Below, one piece after another: positions 24,555-32,916 of a stretch of 64,000 nucleotides of DNA. The translations under genes were made by a program, and so were the position numbers. The notes beneath the pieces are model-generated. The model was not told where the DNA came from and made no database searches. It saw only the letters and a list, made by a program, of their open reading frames with translations. The DNA is from Halobacillus kuroshimensis DSM 18393 (GTDB lineage Bacteria > Bacillota > Bacilli > Bacillales > Halobacillaceae). Positions within the stretch are counted from its first letter, which is position 1. Each line of letters opens with the position of its first letter. Location of the stretch: positions 1 to 64,000 of the forward strand of contig NZ_AUDY01000016.1 of the NCBI RefSeq assembly GCF_000425705.1, given 5' to 3'.

Positions 24555-26075
24555 ATGGTTTATGCTTTTCCGAACACAGCAGGGTCGGACGTTCAGTTTA
24601 AGGACCGCTATGATAATTTCATTGGTGGGGAATGGACAGCTCCCGTGAAGGGGCAGTACTTTGAAAATGTGACACCTGTTACCGGCCGTACCTTCTGTCA
24701 GGTCGCACGATCCACAGAAGAGGATATTGAACTGGCTCTGGATGCAGCTCATAAAGCGAAAGACTCGTGGGGGACAACCTCCGTCACGGAACGATCGCTG
24801 ATTCTCAACCGGATTGCAGACCGTATGGAGGAAAATGCTGAAAAGCTTGCCATCGCTGAAACATGGGAAAACGGAAAAGCCGTACGCGAAACCCTGAATG
24901 CAGACATCCCTCTTGCTGTAGACCACTTCCGATATTTCGCTTCTGTTATTCGATCGGAGGAAGGAAGCATTGGGGAGATCGATCAGGATACGGTCGCCTA
25001 CCATTTTAAAGAACCACTGGGCGTTGTCGGTCAGATCATCCCTTGGAACTTCCCGCTTTTAATGGGCGTTTGGAAAATCGCACCTGCTCTGGCTGCAGGA
25101 AATACGATTGTCCTGAAGCCGGCCGAGCAGACACCTGCGTCCATCCTTTATTTCATGGAGATGGTGCAGGATCTTCTTCCTGCAGGCGTCTTGAATATCG
25201 TAAACGGATTCGGTCTGGAAGCTGGTAAGCCTCTGGCGCAGAGCCCCCGCATCAACAAGGTGGCCTTCACCGGAGAAACGACGACAGGCCGTATGATTAT
25301 GCAGTACGCTTCTCAAAATATCATCCCTGTCACGCTTGAACTTGGTGGTAAATCACCGAACATAATCTTTGAAGATGTGATGCGCGAAGATGACGATTTT
25401 CTTGATAAAACGATCGAAGGCATGGTCATGTTCGCCTTGAACCAGGGTGAGGTCTGTACATGTCCATCCCGTGCCCTCATCCAGGAGTCCATTTATGATG
25501 AATTCATGGAGCGTGCGATTAAGCGGGTAAAAGAAATCAAAACCGGAAACCCGTTGGACCCTGAAGTGATGATGGGTGCTCAGGCTTCTTCTGAACAGCT
25601 GGAAAAAATCCTCTCCTATCTTGAAATCGGTAAGGATGAGGGAGCGGAATGCCTGACGGGTGGAGCACGCAACCAGTTGGACGGTGACTTTAAGGATGGC
25701 TATTATGTCCAGCCTACAGTCTTTAAAGGAAATAACAGTATGCGGATTTTCCAGGAAGAAATCTTTGGACCCGTCTTGTCTGTGACCACATTCAAAGATC
25801 ACGACGAAGCCATGAAAATTGCCAACGATACCCTTTACGGCCTCGGAGCTGGTGTATGGACGCGCGACATGAATACCGCCTATCGTTTCGGACGCGGCAT
25901 TGAAGCCGGGCGTGTCTGGACAAACTGCTACCACGCCTACCCCGCCCATGCAGCCTTCGGTGGATACAAAATGTCCGGCGTCGGCCGTGAGAATCATAAA
26001 ATGATGCTCGATCACTATCAGCAGACGAAAAACATGCTGGTCAGCTACAGCCCTAAAAAGCTTGGATTCTTTTGA
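24555..26075 (+). CDS. Aldehyde dehydrogenase (acetaldehyde dehydrogenase ExaC/AcoD type)
   Basis: A 506-residue NAD-dependent aldehyde dehydrogenase. It has [20 protein letters not shown] near residue 163, the general base Glu in [10 protein letters not shown] near 265, and the nucleophile Cys in [11 protein letters not shown] near 300. The GEVCTCPSR form and the following DUF779 gene are typical of acetaldehyde dehydrogenases used in ethanol or acetoin breakdown. AGGAGG precedes the ATG. A near-consensus cre site upstream suggests CcpA control. Length matches the family. Confidence 0.92.
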   Translation: MVYAFPNTAGSDVQFKDRYDNFIGGEWTAPVKGQYFENVTPVTGRTFCQVARSTEEDIELALDAAHKAKDSWGTTSVTERSLILNRIADRMEENAEKLAIAETWENGKAVRETLNADIPLAVDHFRYFASVIRSEEGSIGEIDQDTVAYHFKEPLGVVGQIIPWNFPLLMGVWKIAPALAAGNTIVLKPAEQTPASILYFMEMVQDLLPAGVLNIVNGFGLEAGKPLAQSPRINKVAFTGETTTGRMIMQYASQNIIPVTLELGGKSPNIIFEDVMREDDDFLDKTIEGMVMFALNQGEVCTCPSRALIQESIYDEFMERAIKRVKEIKTGNPLDPEVMMGAQASSEQLEKILSYLEIGKDEGAECLTGGARNQLDGDFKDGYYVQPTVFKGNNSMRIFQEEIFGPVLSVTTFKDHDEAMKIANDTLYGLGAGVWTRDMNTAYRFGRGIEAGRVWTNCYHAYPAHAAFGGYKMSGVGRENHKMMLDHYQQTKNMLVSYSPKKLGFF

Positions 26076-26115
26076 TCCCCTCTCACATTCCTAAAAGAAA
26101 GGAGACCTCTTTAAG

Positions 26116-26487
26116 ATGGTGGAACGTGTAAAAGCAACCGATGCTGCCCTGGATCTCATCGACCGTCTGAAGAATAAGCACGGTCCCCTTCTCTTTCACC
26201 AATCGGGCGGATGCTGCGATGGCAGCTCACCGATGTGTTATGAAGAAGGCGATCTGATGATTGGCAGTCAGGATGTCCGGCTCGGGGAAATTGGAGAGAC
26301 CCCCTTCTATATGAATAAGCGGCAGTTTGATTACTGGAAGCACACCCAGCTGATCATAGATGTAGTGGACGGCCGGGGAGGCATGTTCTCTCTTGAAGGA
26401 GTGGAAGGGAAAAGATTTCTTACGAGGTCCCGAGCCTTCACAGATGAAGAGTATCAGCAGTTGAAAGAAGCAGAAGTGAAGAAGTAA
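26116..26487 (+). CDS. DUF779 protein, partner of the aldehyde dehydrogenase
   Basis: A 123-residue protein with the family motifs LLFHQSGGCCDGSSPMCY at about residues 25-42 and QLIIDVVDGRGGMFSLEG near 78. Cysteines in GGCCDG and MCY could bind metal. DUF779 genes are regularly found just behind acetaldehyde dehydrogenase genes, and here the gap is 40 bases, so co-transcription is likely. Its biochemical function is unknown. AAAGGAG site present; terminator follows. Confidence 0.9.
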   Translation: MVERVKATDAALDLIDRLKNKHGPLLFHQSGGCCDGSSPMCYEEGDLMIGSQDVRLGEIGETPFYMNKRQFDYWKHTQLIIDVVDGRGGMFSLEGVEGKRFLTRSRAFTDEEYQQLKEAEVKK

Positions 26488-26503
26488 AAGGACTCTCTAC
26501 CGG

Positions 26504-26532
26504 CTGCCGGGTAAATTCCCGGCAGTCTTTTT
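26504..26532 (+). terminator. Terminator after the DUF779 gene
   Basis: CTGCCGGG/CCCGGCAG stem, then TCTTTTT. Confidence 0.9.
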
Positions 26533-26550
26533 CGATCCCCGGCGGTCCAT

Positions 26551-27264
26551 TCACTTTCGTTTCTTGTAAGCCGTCGTGACTCTTTCTTGTACACCACCTG
26601 CTTTTTCAAACAGCCTCAGCATCGCTTTATTATGGATGCTTGTCGAACCTATATGGGAGGAGGCGCCGAAGTCATGCTTCAGCCTGCGGAGAGCATCAAA
26701 AAACAACAGTGTACCCTTTCCTCTTGCACGCTCTTCAGGCACCAGTCCGAAATAAAAAATTCGTCCCTCCTTCTCTGTTCCAGGTTCAATATGAGGCATA
26801 ACAATCCCAATCGGCCGGCTTTCCTCAAAAACGGTCAGGCAGGAAGATTCATACCCTTTGCCTAATTCCTGTTTGACGCTTTCCATATGATCGTCCATCG
26901 TCAGCGTTGATCTTCCGTTTGGAGAATCATTCATCGACTGCTCCCAGACTTTCTTAAATAAAGGTTCCCCTATCTCTGAGACTGTCTTCCATGTGTATGA
27001 AGAGGAAACAGAACGCAGAGACTTTAAAGAGTTCCGGTAAAAAACGGTCGTGTTATGCCTGGTAAAGCCGTTGTTCAGCAGGTACACCGCTGCTTCAGGT
27101 TGATTTTCCAGCATAAGCGTAATGACCTGCCCCGGGGAAGCGTCCTGTTCAAGGATATCTGCCAATGAGCAGATATCCGGTGCAGACAATCTCCCTGTAT
27201 CTTCAATGGTGATATACTTTTCACCTTCAATTCGTTTGATGGAACCTTCTTCTGCAGGCATCAT
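26551..27264 (-). CDS. GNAT-family N-acetyltransferase
   Basis: About 237 residues. The C-terminal half (about 130-235) is a GNAT domain, with the acetyl-CoA loop region seen in FYFGLVPEERARGKGTLLFFDAL and a closing LRLFEKAG. The N-terminal half (IEGEKYITIEDTGRLSAPDICSL and so on) resembles a degenerate second GNAT domain. Substrate is unknown. ATG 27264 is spaced correctly behind GGAAGGGG; the farther ATGs upstream are less well placed. Divergent from the MDR oxidoreductase gene. Confidence 0.82.
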   Translation of the reverse strand: MMPAEEGSIKRIEGEKYITIEDTGRLSAPDICSLADILEQDASPGQVITLMLENQPEAAVYLLNNGFTRHNTTVFYRNSLKSLRSVSSSYTWKTVSEIGEPLFKKVWEQSMNDSPNGRSTLTMDDHMESVKQELGKGYESSCLTVFEESRPIGIVMPHIEPGTEKEGRIFYFGLVPEERARGKGTLLFFDALRRLKHDFGASSHIGSTSIHNKAMLRLFEKAGGVQERVTTAYKKRK

Positions 27265-27371
27265 ACATGTATCCCCTTCCATTGAATGAATGTTCATTAC
27301 GCAGACCCTATTACTTTTCAGCAGGGTTTAAAAAGCGTTACGATAAAATAGAAACAAAGGAGGATGATCAA

Positions 27372-28382
27372 ATGAGTAATCGAGAAATCCAGCTGGTAGA
27401 AAGACCTGTAGGCGCGCCTACCCATGAGCATATCAACATCGCTGAAACAGAAAGACCTGAACCAAAGCAGGGAGAAGTCCTTGTGAAACTTCTTTACGTA
27501 TCTGTAGATCCTTATATGCGTGGACGTATGAGTGATGCGAAGTCTTACGTGGCCCCTTTCCAACTAAATGAACCGATGGAGGGCGGCGTTGTTGCTGAAG
27601 TTGTGGAATCTAAATCAGAAGCGCTTGCATCGGGAGATATCGTAACCGGCATGCTTCCGTGGCAGGAATTCACAACGGCAGATCCAACTACTCTGAGAAA
27701 AATCGATCCAAGCCTCGGTCCTGTAACCACCTCGCTCGGTATCCTGGGTATGCCGGGACTGACAGCTTATTTCGGATTGATGGATATCGGTCAGCCGAAA
27801 CAAGGAGAGACGCTCGTCGTTTCCGGCGCGGCTGGAGCTGTTGGTTCAGCTGTCGTTCAAATCGGGAAAATTGAAGGCTGCCATGTCGTCGGTATCGCCG
27901 GATCTGATGAAAAGCTCGCGTATTTAAAAGATGAGCTGGGTGTCGATGAAGTCATCAACTATAAAACGGATGACGTTCCTGCCCGTCTTGATGAAGCCTG
28001 CCCGAACGGAATCGATATCTACTTTGATAACGTTGGCGGTGAAATTTCCGATGCGGTTTATCCACGCCTGAATAAATTTGCCCGGATTTCCCAGTGTGGA
28101 GCGATTTCCACTTACAATACGCCAAATGCCCAGGGGCCTCGCATGCAGTCCCACCTTATTAAAGCAAGCGCCCTAGTTAAAGGATTTACTGTAGGCGATT
28201 ATCAGGATCGTTTCAGTGAAGGCTTCCAATACTTGTCTCAGAAACTTCAGGAAGGCCGGCTGACGTATGAAGAAACGATCATCGAAGGTTTTGAAAACGT
28301 CCCGGACGCTTTCTTTGGACTGTTTGAAGGGACCAACCTCGGAAAACAGCTCGTCAAAGTAGCTGAACCTTCCCATTCCTAA
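27372..28382 (+). CDS. NADP-dependent MDR oxidoreductase (YfmJ/CurA-like)
   Basis: A 336-residue zinc-free medium-chain reductase. It shows SVDPYMRGRMSD near residue 48, the NADPH loop VVSGAAGAVGSAVVQIGK near 152 and FDNVGGEISDAV near 220, all typical of the prostaglandin/leukotriene B4 reductase-like group that reduces alpha,beta-unsaturated ketones. Bacillus subtilis YfmJ is the nearest name I recognise. It probably detoxifies reactive carbonyls. Start at 27372 behind AAAGGAGGATGATCAA; frames upstream overlap the divergent GNAT start. Confidence 0.88.
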   Translation: MSNREIQLVERPVGAPTHEHINIAETERPEPKQGEVLVKLLYVSVDPYMRGRMSDAKSYVAPFQLNEPMEGGVVAEVVESKSEALASGDIVTGMLPWQEFTTADPTTLRKIDPSLGPVTTSLGILGMPGLTAYFGLMDIGQPKQGETLVVSGAAGAVGSAVVQIGKIEGCHVVGIAGSDEKLAYLKDELGVDEVINYKTDDVPARLDEACPNGIDIYFDNVGGEISDAVYPRLNKFARISQCGAISTYNTPNAQGPRMQSHLIKASALVKGFTVGDYQDRFSEGFQYLSQKLQEGRLTYEETIIEGFENVPDAFFGLFEGTNLGKQLVKVAEPSHS

Positions 28383-28385
28383 TTT

Positions 28386-28424
28386 TTAAAAAACCTGTAG
28401 AAGGAAGCCTTCTACAGGTTTTTT
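28386..28424. terminator. Bidirectional terminator between the MDR and RsbR genes
   Basis: Perfect 13-bp arms AACCTGTAGAAGG/CCTTCTACAGGTT with A-tract before and T-tract after, serving two convergent genes. Confidence 0.9.
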
Positions 28425-29253
28425 ACGTTTCAAGCGATGTGGAAGGGCGCTGGATGCCCAGATCACTAAGCGCCTGTTCAAGGCCGCCTTTCGTATGGAT
28501 CCGTTTAAAGTTGACCCCAAGGTCCACCATTGTTTTTGCCATTTCCGGTCTCAGCCCTGTCAATGTCGTTTTCACACCGACAAGCTCCAATGCATGAAAG
28601 ATTTGATAAATGTAATTGGCTACATACGTATCTATGATCGGGACCCCGGACACATCGATGAACAGCTCATCAAGATCCAGTTCCGTACTCCGGCGCAGAG
28701 ACGTATCCATCACCATTCTTGCCCTTGGGGGATCGACCTCTCCTATAAGGGGCAGAACCGCCACCCCTTCAACGATGGTAACCACCGGCACAGATAATTC
28801 CGCGAGTCTGGTTTCTTTCCGGTCTGCCTCCTGCTGGATGCTCCTTGAATAACATTCGCTGAAATGCCGGGTAACTTCATCAAGGATGGAACTGATCGTT
28901 TTACTTACTTTTATAATCACTGAAGAAGAAAAAACGTCCTGTTCCACCTCTTCCTGAAAGTGATCCCAAAGGACCCGTCGGACGAAATGTACAGCTCGCA
29001 GCGACTGAGATAACTCCCCACCCTGGTTGATTTTGCTTTCCACTTCTTTCTCCGACCAGTTCTTCACTTTTTCATGAATTTCCAACGTCTCTTCTTCCAG
29101 GCTCTGGGCAATATAAATGAACAACTGCTCCCAGTCAGCAGTCATGAGGGCTTGTACCCCATATTCTTTTTTCTTCAACGCCTTGACTTGTTCACCCAGC
29201 GTCTCCTTGCTGGATAAAATCTTTTCTTTTATGTAGGACAGCTCATTATTCAT
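28423..29253 (-). CDS. RsbR-family stressosome protein (STAS domain)
   Basis: About 276 residues. The N-terminal ~150 form a variable helical sensor region and residues about 155-265 a STAS domain. The STAS part matches RsbR paralogues: DVSGVPIIDTYVANYIYQ contains the conserved Thr after Asp, and MAKTMVDLGVNF contains the second Thr phosphorylated by RsbT. Such proteins form the stressosome that releases RsbT to activate sigma-B. No rsbS, rsbT or rsbU lies nearby, so this is an orphan sensor copy like the YkoB/YojH/YqhA group. ATG 29253 fits GGGAG better than the upstream TTG. Confidence 0.88.
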   Translation of the reverse strand: MNNELSYIKEKILSSKETLGEQVKALKKKEYGVQALMTADWEQLFIYIAQSLEEETLEIHEKVKNWSEKEVESKINQGGELSQSLRAVHFVRRVLWDHFQEEVEQDVFSSSVIIKVSKTISSILDEVTRHFSECYSRSIQQEADRKETRLAELSVPVVTIVEGVAVLPLIGEVDPPRARMVMDTSLRRSTELDLDELFIDVSGVPIIDTYVANYIYQIFHALELVGVKTTLTGLRPEMAKTMVDLGVNFKRIHTKGGLEQALSDLGIQRPSTSLET

Positions 29254-29393
29254 CTGCAACCGTCTCCCTGTTTAAAGTATTCTTTTGTCCTAACCATACC
29301 ATAAACTATTTTTTGAAAGAATAACTATGCCTATTCTTCTTTGTTCGATTTTTGTATGATGAGAAAGAAATAGTTTATCCTTGGAGGATCAAT

Positions 29394-29555
29394 ATGAATA
29401 AAGCGACTTTGATTGTTTTTCTTGTACTCTGTCTTCTCTTCCTGACCAGGGGGATCTACATTGGTGTTTCCCACGGGGAATGGACCTCTCTGTTCATTGC
29501 CCTGCTGATCATTGCATTTGGATCCTACCGCCTTTATAAGAAAAACCAAAAATAA
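29394..29555 (+). CDS. Small two-helix membrane protein
   Basis: A 53-residue protein. It has an N-terminal hydrophobic segment (TLIVFLVLCLLFLTRGIYIGV), a short polar loop (SHGEWTS) and a second hydrophobic segment (LFIALLIIAFGSY), ending in a basic tail (RLYKKNQK). Strong site TTGGAGGATC. No family recognised. Its terminator is the 24-bp palindrome that repeat copy 3 abuts. Confidence 0.72.
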   Translation: MNKATLIVFLVLCLLFLTRGIYIGVSHGEWTSLFIALLIIAFGSYRLYKKNQK

Positions 29556-29577
29556 AGCCTTCTGTAAAGAAGGCTTT
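29554..29577 (+). terminator. 24-bp terminator palindrome abutting repeat copy 3
   Basis: Perfect 9-bp arms AAAGCCTTC/GAAGGCTTT around TGTAAA. It overlaps the stop codon of the small membrane protein and runs directly into the left end of the repeat, so its own T-tract is only TTT. Confidence 0.8.
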
Positions 29578-30028
29578 CAGCTTGTAGAGGAACCTCTGTT
29601 TCTTTATAAGCTTTTTTCTTTCTTGCCGCCAGGAGCGAAAGCCCCTTCCCTTTCCGCGGACGAGCGCCCGAGCTTCCTCGCAAAACCCAGGCTCGGCGAT
29701 CTCGGGGCCACTCGTTCTTCCGCAGGAGTGGAAGGGGCACCGCTCCTTGGGCATTCTTTAACATCGAAAAAGACTCTCCTTCACTTAGCTCACCCTTGCT
29801 GGATGGAGGAGAGTCTTTTTCATATTCCGGCAGGCAGCTGTCATCAGTGCCTGTTCTTTCCCTTTTTCTTTTCCACGCAAGCGGGAACAGCACGGGCCGA
29901 AGATCCACTTGGGCAGGCGACCTTCCTGACCAAGTCAGCTGAGGGCGTGCCCGCGGTATTCATCCACCAACAAGCGGTGTGACTCTTTACACGACAAATG
30001 GACAACTCTAACTGGTTAACACAGGCTT
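29578..30028. mobile_element. Composite repeat element, copy 3 (internally deleted)
   Basis: It starts at the same base as copy 2 (CAGCTTGTAGAGG) and keeps the terminator-like hairpin, the GCCCCTTCC hairpin and a perfect AAAAAGACTCTCC/GGAGAGTCTTTTT hairpin (about 29767-29820). About 100 bp present in copies 1 and 2 are missing after 29881; the join falls on a GCGG shared by both edges. That removes the outer left arm of the large hairpin, while the apical arms at 29908-29916 and 29926-29934 remain. The right end stops at ACACAGGCTTTT inside the stop codon of the next gene, without the right terminal repeat or a second terminator. Confidence 0.85.
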
Positions 30029-30397
30029 TTATGCATATCTGGGAAGATCGTATCTCCCGAACCACTGGTGCCTGTGGGCGGAAAACCAACGGTATAATGG
30101 TGACCCGATCCGGGAGGCGCCAGGGAGGGATAAGAGGACGCCCAGGGCTGCAAAAAAAGGCAGGGCAAGCATCAGCCGCCGAATCGTCTCAAATCCCTGA
30201 GTGATTTCTCCCTGCTTTGTCAGCATATGAATCTCGTCGAGGACATTTCGATCCTCTAAGTAAGGGTAGTTCCCATTTTTCTCTGTTTCCTGTACAGCTA
30301 CCCATTTAATCTGCCCCATCCAGTCAAACTTTCTCAATACTTTTTTTACATAGAAGCAGAAAGGACACTGCGCATCGTAAAACACGATATGCTTCAC
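30029..30397 (-). CDS. DCC-family thiol-disulfide oxidoreductase (DUF393)
   Basis: A 122-residue protein with the family signature FYDAQCPFCFYVKK: the DxxCPxC motif gives Cys11 and Cys14. A central hydrophobic stretch (ALPFFAALGVLLSLPG) may contact the membrane. DUF393 proteins are predicted thioredoxin-like oxidoreductases. It lies 12 bases after the PabB-PabC gene and is probably co-transcribed. Its stop codon coincides with the right border of repeat copy 3, so the native downstream sequence, including any terminator, has been replaced. Confidence 0.88.
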   Translation of the reverse strand: MKHIVFYDAQCPFCFYVKKVLRKFDWMGQIKWVAVQETEKNGNYPYLEDRNVLDEIHMLTKQGEITQGFETIRRLMLALPFFAALGVLLSLPGASRIGSPLYRWFSAHRHQWFGRYDLPRYA

Positions 30398-30409
30398 TGG
30401 ATCACTCCT

Positions 30410-32143
30410 TTATGAAAACTCCACCTTCACCCATCCGCGCAGGGCGTTCACCATCCAGATTTCATCGAATTCTCCAAGCTGATCCTTGTAGAGAATTTGT
30501 TCCTTTATCCGTGACTCATCCAACAGGTACTGCCGGTATGTCCCTCCGAGAAGACCACTGGTTACTGGTGGGGTGAGATACTCTCCTTGGTATTTAACGA
30601 CAAGGTTCGCTATTGTGAATTCTGTCAGTTCCCCCCGTTCGTTCCAAAGCAGAACAGCCGCTTTACCGGGGGTCTTGTGTCTCTCATACACTTCCCTGTG
30701 GGTGGTTTTATGAAACAAAAAAGGATTCTGGTCGGACACAGGAGTGTCGGCAAGAGCGGTCTGAACCAGAGAAGCAGGCGGATCCATCGGTGTGACCTGA
30801 ACTTCCTCCCGACCCTTTTCACCCGTGAGCAGCCTTACTTTGTACAGCCCCTCCGGCCGCTGAGCCGCTTCATCCAGTAAACGCGTCTTCAATCGGGATT
30901 TATTTAAAGAGAATCGGAAATACCGGGCCGATCGTTCCAGCCTCTCCAGGTGGTAATCCATTAGGTGAAGGTGCCCCTCCTCCAGCTTCATCGTCTCCAG
31001 AAGATGAAAATCGGGACGGTTTTCAGTGAGAAGACGCGCTTTGGTGAATACCTCCTGATATTCCCCTTCTGATGTCGAATCCCATGTTACTCCGCCTCCG
31101 GTTCCATATACCGCTCTTCCGCTGTCATGATTGATCATGATCGTCCGGATCGGGACGTTAAAAACGGCTTCCCTCCGGGGAGTGATAAAGCCGATCGCTC
31201 CGCAGTACACGTCACGGGGAGAATCTTCAAGCTTTTGGATGTATTCCATTGTCCGCACCTTAGGCGCTCCCGTAATCGACCCACACGGAAACAACGCTTC
31301 AAATACCTGATACATCGTAAAAGAGGCAGGAAGCTCTCCTGTGACGGTGGAAGTCATTTGATGGACCGTAGGATAGGTTTCTATTTCGAACAGAGCCGGT
31401 ACACGCACAGACCCGGGTACGGCAAGCCGGCCGAGGTCATTCCTTAAAAGGTCGACAATCATCAGATTTTCTGATTTTTCTTTTTCAGAGACTTGAAGAT
31501 GTCTGTACTGCTCTTCATCTTCCCGGTGAAACCTTCCACGCGCAGCCGTCCCTTTCATCGGCTTTGCTGTAATCGTGTCGTTGTCCATCCGGAAAAAAAG
31601 TTCAGGAGACGCGGATAAAAGACTTTGTCCTCCTATATTTATATAAGCACCATAATCAGGCTTCTGATTTTTAATCAAACGCTTATACAACGAATAGGCA
31701 TCCCCGGAAAACGCTGCTTCCAGTCTTGTCGTATAATTGACCTGGTACGTGTCCCCCTCTTCTATACCCTTCTTTACTTGCTCGATGCCTTTTTGGTAGT
31801 GCTCATAGCTGCCCTTCATTTTCCACTGGGACACATGAAAAGGCAGGTCCGAGGAAGGCTCAGGAGCGTCTATCGCCTGCTCAAAGATACCGAACCAGAC
31901 GAGCGGCCATTCCGGTGAATCATGAACAGCGAACGCCTCATCAAAAGCCGGTGCTGCCTCATAGGAGACAAATCCTGCCGCATAATACCCTTCATCGAGA
32001 ACATGCTCCAGCCGATCGAAAATCCCCTTCACTTCCCGGTGATCGTCGGTGGTTAAGATTTCGACCGGTTTTTCAAATCGGCTGTTCTCCTTTTCCCCGT
32101 ACTCGTTCACAAACTCAAAATGCAGGAAAGGCGTTTCGTTCAT
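30410..32143 (-). CDS. pabB: Aminodeoxychorismate synthase component I fused to aminodeoxychorismate lyase
   Basis: About 577 residues. Residues about 1-370 are a chorismate-binding PabB domain (FPCGSITGAPKVRTMEYI near 300, CGAIGFITPRREAVFNVPIRT near 330). Residues about 385-577 are a class IV PLP enzyme like PabC: HKTTHREVYE holds the probable PLP lysine, and FTIANLVVKY...SGLLGGTYRQYL is the typical C-terminal part. With PabA it makes p-aminobenzoate from chorismate for folate. The fusion covers both synthesis steps. ATG 32143 overlaps the pabA stop (ATGA) behind GGAAAGGGG. Confidence 0.92.
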   Translation of the reverse strand: MNETPFLHFEFVNEYGEKENSRFEKPVEILTTDDHREVKGIFDRLEHVLDEGYYAAGFVSYEAAPAFDEAFAVHDSPEWPLVWFGIFEQAIDAPEPSSDLPFHVSQWKMKGSYEHYQKGIEQVKKGIEEGDTYQVNYTTRLEAAFSGDAYSLYKRLIKNQKPDYGAYINIGGQSLLSASPELFFRMDNDTITAKPMKGTAARGRFHREDEEQYRHLQVSEKEKSENLMIVDLLRNDLGRLAVPGSVRVPALFEIETYPTVHQMTSTVTGELPASFTMYQVFEALFPCGSITGAPKVRTMEYIQKLEDSPRDVYCGAIGFITPRREAVFNVPIRTIMINHDSGRAVYGTGGGVTWDSTSEGEYQEVFTKARLLTENRPDFHLLETMKLEEGHLHLMDYHLERLERSARYFRFSLNKSRLKTRLLDEAAQRPEGLYKVRLLTGEKGREEVQVTPMDPPASLVQTALADTPVSDQNPFLFHKTTHREVYERHKTPGKAAVLLWNERGELTEFTIANLVVKYQGEYLTPPVTSGLLGGTYRQYLLDESRIKEQILYKDQLGEFDEIWMVNALRGWVKVEFS

Positions 32144-32742
32144 ACAACCGCCCCTTTCCTGCCGGCTTGGTAGTGCAGAGCCTGCTGATACTTGTTCCAC
32201 AGCATCGTAAAACCGTATTCAGTGAGAATCGATTCCGGGTGGAACTGGATCCCTTCCACTGGATAGTCTTTGTGCCGGACCCCCATAATGCTTCCATCTT
32301 CAGATGTAGCTGTCCGTTTAAGCTGCTCCGGAAGCTGGTGCTTATCGGCCTCAAGGGAATGGTACCGTGTGACCTGAACCTTTTCCGGAAGCCCTTCATA
32401 CACGTGTGCCCCGTCATGGGTGATCGCTGTTACTTTTCCATGCATCGGCTTCCTCCCTTTACGGACCAAGCCTCCATAAGCTTCTACGATCAGCTGGTGG
32501 CCGAGACAAATACCGAGGATAGGGATGTCGGCTTCAAAGGTCCGGAGCACCTCCAGACAGACGCCGGACTCTGATGGTTTACCAGGCCCTGGGGATAACA
32601 CAATCAGGTTTGGTGCAAGCAGGGAAATTTCCTCTACCGATACGGCATCATTTTTCCTGACGATGACATCTGTGTCCATCTGCCGAAAATACTGTACTAA
32701 GTTATACGTAAAAGAATCATAGTTATCAATAACGATGATCAT
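32140..32742 (-). CDS. pabA: Aminodeoxychorismate/anthranilate synthase glutamine amidotransferase
   Basis: About 200 residues of class I glutamine amidotransferase. The nucleophile Cys is in ILGICLGHQ near residue 79, and the His-Glu pair in IQFHPESILTEYG near 168. It supplies ammonia to PabB; in Bacillus the same subunit can also serve anthranilate synthase (trpG), so a dual role is possible. Start ATG 32742 (MIIVIDNYDSFTYNL) fits AAAGGTGA; a GTG at 32754 lies within that site. First gene of pabA-pabBC-DUF393. Confidence 0.92.
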   Translation of the reverse strand: MIIVIDNYDSFTYNLVQYFRQMDTDVIVRKNDAVSVEEISLLAPNLIVLSPGPGKPSESGVCLEVLRTFEADIPILGICLGHQLIVEAYGGLVRKGRKPMHGKVTAITHDGAHVYEGLPEKVQVTRYHSLEADKHQLPEQLKRTATSEDGSIMGVRHKDYPVEGIQFHPESILTEYGFTMLWNKYQQALHYQAGRKGAVV

Positions 32743-32916
32743 AGCTTCGTTCACCTTTCGTCCGTAATCATAATGCTTTCATTATACTACCCTTTGAGGT
32801 CCTCCTCATAGGAAGAACTGCTGGTAAAATCCATCAGCTCAGGAAAAAACAATCGAAAATGCCTGATGGATATATTAGAATGTATAAAAAGATGCGCTCC
32901 AGTGAGGATGAATCAA

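Noticed and set aside
29512-29982. 156-codon plus-strand frame across repeat copy 3
   Set aside because: It begins inside the small membrane-protein gene and follows the repeat; copies 1 and 2 break the frame, there is no ribosome site, and the composition is that of translated hairpins.
31915-32574. 219-codon plus-strand frame opposite pabB/pabA
   Set aside because: Crosses two real genes antisense, with basic low-complexity translation and no ribosome site.
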